A stretch of DNA of 64,000 nucleotides from positions 310,001 through 374,000 of the forward strand of contig NZ_QUMT01000004.1 in assembly GCF_003387155.1 (NCBI RefSeq). Direction: 5' to 3'. The stretch is from Roseateles depolymerans. GTDB taxonomy: Bacteria > Pseudomonadota > Gammaproteobacteria > Burkholderiales > Burkholderiaceae_C. The notes under the pieces were generated by a model that had not been told where the DNA came from, searched no databases, and worked only from the letters and a program-made list of their open reading frames with translations. This document shows, in pieces, positions 60,484 to 64,000 of the stretch; position 1 is the stretch's first letter, and each line of letters begins with the position of its first letter. The position numbers and the translations under genes are program-made.

Positions 60484-61920
60484 ATGAATGCGCCGCACGC
60501 GTTTGAAGCGCCCCAAGAGCCCTGGGCCACGCTGACCCATCGACCGGTTCCCGACGCCATGCGGGCAGCGCTGCGCGCGCATTTCGGCCCTCGGTGCAGC
60601 GAGGCGCTGGCGGTGCGCCAACAACACGGACGGGACGAATCGCCCATTGATGTGGCGCCGCCCGACCTGGTGGTGTTTGCCGAAAGCAACGAGGATGTGG
60701 TGGCCGTGCTGACGCTGGCCCATGCCCACCACGTGCCGGTGATTCCGTACGGGGCCGGCACGTCCCTGGAAGGCCACCTGCTGGCGGTTCAGGGCGGCGT
60801 GAGCCTGGATGTCTCGCGCATGAACCGCATCCTCGCCGTTCATGCCGACGATCTCACGGTGACCGTCCAGGCCGGCGTGACCCGCCACCAGCTCAATGCG
60901 GAGCTGCGGCACCTGGGGCTGTTTTTCCCGATCGATCCCGGGGCCGATGCCTCCCTGGGCGGCATGACCGCGACCCGCGCCAGCGGCACCAATGCCGTTC
61001 GCTACGGCACCATGCGGGAGAACGTGCTGGGGCTGACGGTGGCCACCCCGCAGGGTGAGCTCATCCGCACCGGGACCCGGGCCCGCAAGAGCAGCGCGGG
61101 ATATGACCTGACGCGTCTGTACGTCGGCAGCGAAGGTACGCTCGGCGTGGTGTGCGAGGTGACGCTGCGGCTGTATCCCCTGCCCGAGGCGGTCTCGGCG
61201 GCCGTGTGTTCCTTCCCCAGCATCGATGCGGCGGTCCGCACCACCATTGCCATCATCCAGATGGGCGTGCCGATTGCGCGCTGCGAGCTGCTGGATGCGC
61301 ATGCGGTGCGGGCGGTGAATCGCCATGACCGCCTGTCCCTGCCCGAGTCTCCGATGCTGCTGATGGAGTTCCACGGCTCCGAGGCCGGTGTGCAGGAGCA
61401 AGCGCAGACGGTGCAGGAGCTGGCGCGCGACATGGGCGGCACCGACTTCGAATGGGCGACCACACCGGAGGATCGGACCCGGTTGTGGACCGCCCGCCAC
61501 CATGCCTACCTGTCGGCCCTGCAGATGCGTCCGGGATGCCGCTGCGTGACCACCGACACCTGCGTGCCCATCTCCCGGCTGGCGGAGTCCATCCAGGCGT
61601 CGGTTGCAGAGGTGGAGGACAGCGGGCTGCCGTATTTCATCGTCGGCCACGTGGGCGACGGCAATTTCCACATGGGCTACCTCATCGATCCGGACCAACC
61701 GCAAGAGCGTGCCGTGGCCGAGCGGCTGAGCGCGCAGATGGTGTCCCGCGCGCTGGCGCTGGAGGGCACCTGCACCGGGGAGCACGGCATTGGACTGCAC
61801 AAGCAGTCCTTCCTGCTGGACGAGGCTGGTGCGGGTGCGGTGGCACAGATGCAGGCCCTCAAGCGGGCGCTGGATCCGCACAACATCATGAACCCGGGCA
61901 AGATCTTCTCGCTGGGTTGA
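60484..61920 (+). CDS. FAD-binding D-lactate dehydrogenase / GlcD-type oxidase
   Basis: A 478-residue flavoprotein. The FAD domain (VIPYGAGTSLEGHLLAVQGG, PGADASLGGMTATRASGTNA) and the C-terminal metal/active-site motifs (GHVGDGNFH, GTCTGEHGIG, LDPHNIMNPGKIF) are those of D-lactate dehydrogenase (cytochrome) and glycolate oxidase GlcD. Without glcE/glcF beside it, a stand-alone D-2-hydroxyacid dehydrogenase, probably D-lactate, is more likely. AGGAG seven bases before the ATG. Confidence 0.92.
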   Translation: MNAPHAFEAPQEPWATLTHRPVPDAMRAALRAHFGPRCSEALAVRQQHGRDESPIDVAPPDLVVFAESNEDVVAVLTLAHAHHVPVIPYGAGTSLEGHLLAVQGGVSLDVSRMNRILAVHADDLTVTVQAGVTRHQLNAELRHLGLFFPIDPGADASLGGMTATRASGTNAVRYGTMRENVLGLTVATPQGELIRTGTRARKSSAGYDLTRLYVGSEGTLGVVCEVTLRLYPLPEAVSAAVCSFPSIDAAVRTTIAIIQMGVPIARCELLDAHAVRAVNRHDRLSLPESPMLLMEFHGSEAGVQEQAQTVQELARDMGGTDFEWATTPEDRTRLWTARHHAYLSALQMRPGCRCVTTDTCVPISRLAESIQASVAEVEDSGLPYFIVGHVGDGNFHMGYLIDPDQPQERAVAERLSAQMVSRALALEGTCTGEHGIGLHKQSFLLDEAGAGAVAQMQALKRALDPHNIMNPGKIFSLG

Positions 61921-61933
61921 AGTCGCCATTGGT

Positions 61934-61951
61934 GGGGCCTCTGAGGGCCCC
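61934..61951. terminator. weak terminator-like stem between convergent genes
   Basis: GGGGCC and GGCCCC pair around six bases, 13 bp after the flavoprotein stop and before the convergent spoVR end. The T-run is short (CTTCT). Confidence 0.35.
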
Positions 61952-61994
61952 TTCTGCGCCCCTGGTGGGCTTCCCCGTGGCGGGGGCGCGGCCC

Positions 61995-63692
61995 TCAGTG
62001 CTGCGGCGCGGGCACGCTCCAGCGGCGGGTCACATCGCCGCGCCCATTGACGCTTTCCAGGTGCACGCCAAACCCCCACAGCCGCGCCACATGCTTGAGC
62101 ACTTCCTGGGCCTCGTCATGCAGCGGACGGTCCAGATGCTGGGTGTGACGCAGCGTCAGTGACCGGTCGCCACGCAGGTTCACATTCCACACCTGGATGT
62201 TGGGCTCGCGAGTGGACAGGTCGTACTGCCGCGAGAGGGCCTGCCGCACGTACTGGTAGCCCGCCTCGTCATGGATGGCGGAAATCTCATACTCCGACTG
62301 CTTCTCGTCATCCAGGATGGAGAAGAAGCGGAAGTCCCGCATCAGCTTCGGGCTCAGATACTGGGCGACGAAACTCTCGTCCTTGAAATTGCGCATGGCG
62401 TGGTCCAGCGTGGGCAACCAGTCGGCGCCGGCAATCGTGGGGAACCATTCGCGGTCTTCTGGCGTGGGCTGCTCGCAGATGCGCTTGAGGTCGGTGTACA
62501 TCGCAAACCCCAGCGCATAAGGGTTGATCTGCGACATGGGCGGCTGCGACACCACATTGGTGTGGGACTTGAGCCATTCGATCATCATGCCGTCGGACAG
62601 ATAGCCATCGTCATACATGGTGTTGAGCAGCCGGTGATGCCAGAAGGTGGCCCAGCCTTCGTTCATCACCTGCGTTTGGCGCTGCGGATAGAAATACTGC
62701 GCGATCTTGCGCACGATCCGCACGATCTCCCGCTGCCACGGCTCCAGCAGCGGCGCATTCTTTTCGATGAAGTACAGCAGGTTCTCCTGCGGCTCATCAG
62801 GGAAGCGGCGCTTTTCTTCGGCCTTGGCCTCGTCCTCCTGGCGGCGGGGCAGGGTGCGCCACAGGTCGTTCACCTGACGCTGGGCATAGGCCTCGCGGTC
62901 CTTGCGCATCGCCTGTTCCTGGGCCAGCGACAGCTTGGCCGGACGACGGTAGCGGTCGACGCCATGGTTCATCAGCGCATGGCAGGAATCCAGCGTGGCT
63001 TCCACCGCATCGAGCCCGTGCCGCTGTTCGCAGTCAGCCACATAGTTCTTGGCGTAGACCAGGTAGTCGATGATGGACGAGGCGTCGGTCCACATCCGGA
63101 ACAGGTAGTTGTTCTTGAAGAAGCTGTTGTGGCCGTAGCAGGCATGGGCAATCACCAGCGCCTGCATGGCCAGGGTGTTCTCCTCCATGAGATAGGCGAT
63201 GCAGGGATCGGAGTTGATCACGATCTCATAGGCCAGGCCCATCTGCCCGCGCTTGTAGTTGCGCTCGGTGGCGATGAATTCCTTGCCGTAGCTCCAGTGG
63301 CGGTAGTTCACCGGCATGCCGACGGAGGCGTAGGCATCCATCATCTGCTCGGCGGTGATCACTTCCAGCTGGTTGGGATACGTGTCCAGCCCGTAGCGCT
63401 CGGCGGTTTGTCGGATGACGTCGTGATATTGCTCGATCAGCTCGAAGGTCCAGTCGCTGGGCGAGGGCAGCGGATGCTCGGGGCGCCGGGCCAGGGGCTT
63501 CATATGGGTCAGGGGGGGCCGGGTGCGGCGCCCACCGTATTCGGCCTCGTTGAGGCCGGCACTGACCATGCGGCGGTTTTCAATACTGCTCATGGACTCA
63601 TCCTCCAAAGGCCGGGATGCATTGGCAGCCGGACTGCCAGCCGCACCTTCAGCCCTAGGGTCTGTTGGGTGCGGCGTCGGGTCGGACGTCAT
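61995..63692 (-). CDS. SpoVR/YcgB-family protein
   Basis: A 565-residue SpoVR-like protein: an N-terminal disordered stretch of about 60 residues, then the conserved body (HWSYGKEFIATERNYKRGQM, HACYGHNSFFKNNYLF, QTQVMNEGWATFWHH, MSQINPYALGF). The YeaG(PrkA)-YeaH-YcgB set is a stress and nitrogen-starvation module in enterics. The overlap (ATGA, 63689-63692) with the YeaH-family gene upstream supports that operon here. Biochemical role is unknown. An internal ATG (residue 34, MSSIENRRM) is an alternative start. Confidence 0.92.
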   Translation of the reverse strand: MTSDPTPHPTDPRAEGAAGSPAANASRPLEDESMSSIENRRMVSAGLNEAEYGGRRTRPPLTHMKPLARRPEHPLPSPSDWTFELIEQYHDVIRQTAERYGLDTYPNQLEVITAEQMMDAYASVGMPVNYRHWSYGKEFIATERNYKRGQMGLAYEIVINSDPCIAYLMEENTLAMQALVIAHACYGHNSFFKNNYLFRMWTDASSIIDYLVYAKNYVADCEQRHGLDAVEATLDSCHALMNHGVDRYRRPAKLSLAQEQAMRKDREAYAQRQVNDLWRTLPRRQEDEAKAEEKRRFPDEPQENLLYFIEKNAPLLEPWQREIVRIVRKIAQYFYPQRQTQVMNEGWATFWHHRLLNTMYDDGYLSDGMMIEWLKSHTNVVSQPPMSQINPYALGFAMYTDLKRICEQPTPEDREWFPTIAGADWLPTLDHAMRNFKDESFVAQYLSPKLMRDFRFFSILDDEKQSEYEISAIHDEAGYQYVRQALSRQYDLSTREPNIQVWNVNLRGDRSLTLRHTQHLDRPLHDEAQEVLKHVARLWGFGVHLESVNGRGDVTRRWSVPAPQH

Positions 63693-64000
63693 GCGCTGAC
63701 GCCCTCTTTCTTGAAGAGATCACGGAAGACGGGATAGATCTGGGCCACCTCGACGGCCTTGCGCATGGCGAAGTGAGGGTCTTCTTCCGCCAGCCGGGCA
63801 TATTCCTCCCAGAGGTTCTGCTCGGCCTCGGCCACCTGCACATAGGCGTAGTAGCGGCACAGGGGCAGGATCTTGTCGGCCAGCAGTTCACGGCAGCGGC
63901 CGCTGTCGTGGTGCCAGTTGTCGCCGTCGCTGGCCTGGGCGCCGTAGATATTCCATTCGTTGGCCGGATAACGGGCGCGGATGATTTCCTCCATCAGCAC
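63689..64000 (-). CDS. YeaH/YhbH-family (DUF444) protein, C-terminal part (5' truncated by window)
   Basis: About 103 C-terminal residues of a DUF444 protein, normally some 420 long: IIRARYPANEWNIYGAQASDGDNW, split in the family pattern, then DSGRCRELLADKILPLCRYYAYVQV. The frame stays open to the window edge, so the start is outside. It overlaps spoVR by 4 bp. The kinase gene prkA (yeaG) is expected further upstream, beyond the window. Confidence 0.9.
   Translation of the reverse strand: MLMEEIIRARYPANEWNIYGAQASDGDNWHHDSGRCRELLADKILPLCRYYAYVQVAEAEQNLWEEYARLAEEDPHFAMRKAVEVAQIYPVFRDLFKKEGVSA

Noticed and set aside
60454-62079. A 541-codon minus-strand frame opposite the flavoprotein gene
   Set aside because: Shadow of the FAD enzyme; Arg/His/Gln-rich with no motifs.

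Overview
The window is high-G+C, densely coded DNA, most likely from the chromosome of a betaproteobacterium of the order Burkholderiales, probably near Roseateles, Mitsuaria or Rubrivivax. This rests on the high G+C with strong third-position bias, the cysTWA-cysB gene order, the LsfA-type peroxiredoxin, and short interspersed repeats of the 'GCTTCGCTCC' type. It is inference; there is no rRNA or other marker gene here. I saw no tRNA, rRNA, CRISPR array, IS element or prophage. Two genes run off the ends: rtcB at the left and a YeaH/YhbH-family gene at the right.

Layout. 0-6.3 kb: RNA repair genes rtcB-rtcA, a small CCGNGCDPC protein, a GntR regulator, an H-NS-like protein, and a gene of lower G+C encoding a candidate secreted effector with a CX5R phosphatase motif, a proline-rich linker and several EPIYA/YxxV-like tyrosine motifs. 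6.4-11.2 kb: a signalling and stress patch with two BON-domain lipoproteins, a CHASE3-type sensor kinase, a divergent NarL-type regulator, a lone receiver protein and small unknown genes. 11.3-17.9 kb: mostly housekeeping genes, including a DUF2242 lipoprotein, an M3 peptidase, a Gfo/Idh/MocA oxidoreductase, a Bax-inhibitor-1 protein and NhaR.

18-36.6 kb is dominated by sulfur metabolism. It holds a reverse-transsulfuration pair (cystathionine beta-synthase and a cystathionine lyase), a taurine or sulfate-ester dioxygenase with its ABC transporter, and the sulfate importer sbp-cysTWA followed by cysB. After these come a second CysB/SsuR-like regulator, a second sulfate-binding protein, and two paralogous periplasmic proteins. 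A further candidate sulfur-starvation operon (Mop/TOBE protein, RBBP9-like hydrolase, LsfA-like 1-Cys peroxiredoxin) lies at 48.0-49.7 kb. Together these suggest one region that scavenges sulfate and organosulfur and recycles homocysteine to cysteine.

36.6-48 kb: a 1884-residue protein combining a kinase-like domain (catalytic residues degenerate), an AAA ATPase, a long helical region, GAF, PAS and GGDEF domains; then a redoxin and ScsB/DsbD pair, an SRPBCC protein and a royal-jelly-type beta-propeller. 50-56.8 kb: an S1/P1 nuclease, a QueD-like protein made of three PTPS repeats overlapping queE, a MazG-like pyrophosphohydrolase, a DEDDh exonuclease, a GNAT enzyme and an AbrB/PIN pair. 56.8-64 kb: a divergent HNH-like/WYL pair, a PduO-type cobalamin adenosyltransferase, a D-lactate-dehydrogenase-like flavoprotein, and SpoVR with the end of a YeaH-family gene.

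The intergenic DNA has three short-period degenerate tandem arrays (10, 11 and 12 bp periods), two homologous promoter-like modules carrying DnaA-box-like nonamers, and a roughly 105-bp interspersed repeat present three times. The strongest candidates for new biology are the tyrosine-motif effector, the triple PTPS protein with its catalytic residues spread over the repeats, and the phased intergenic arrays.
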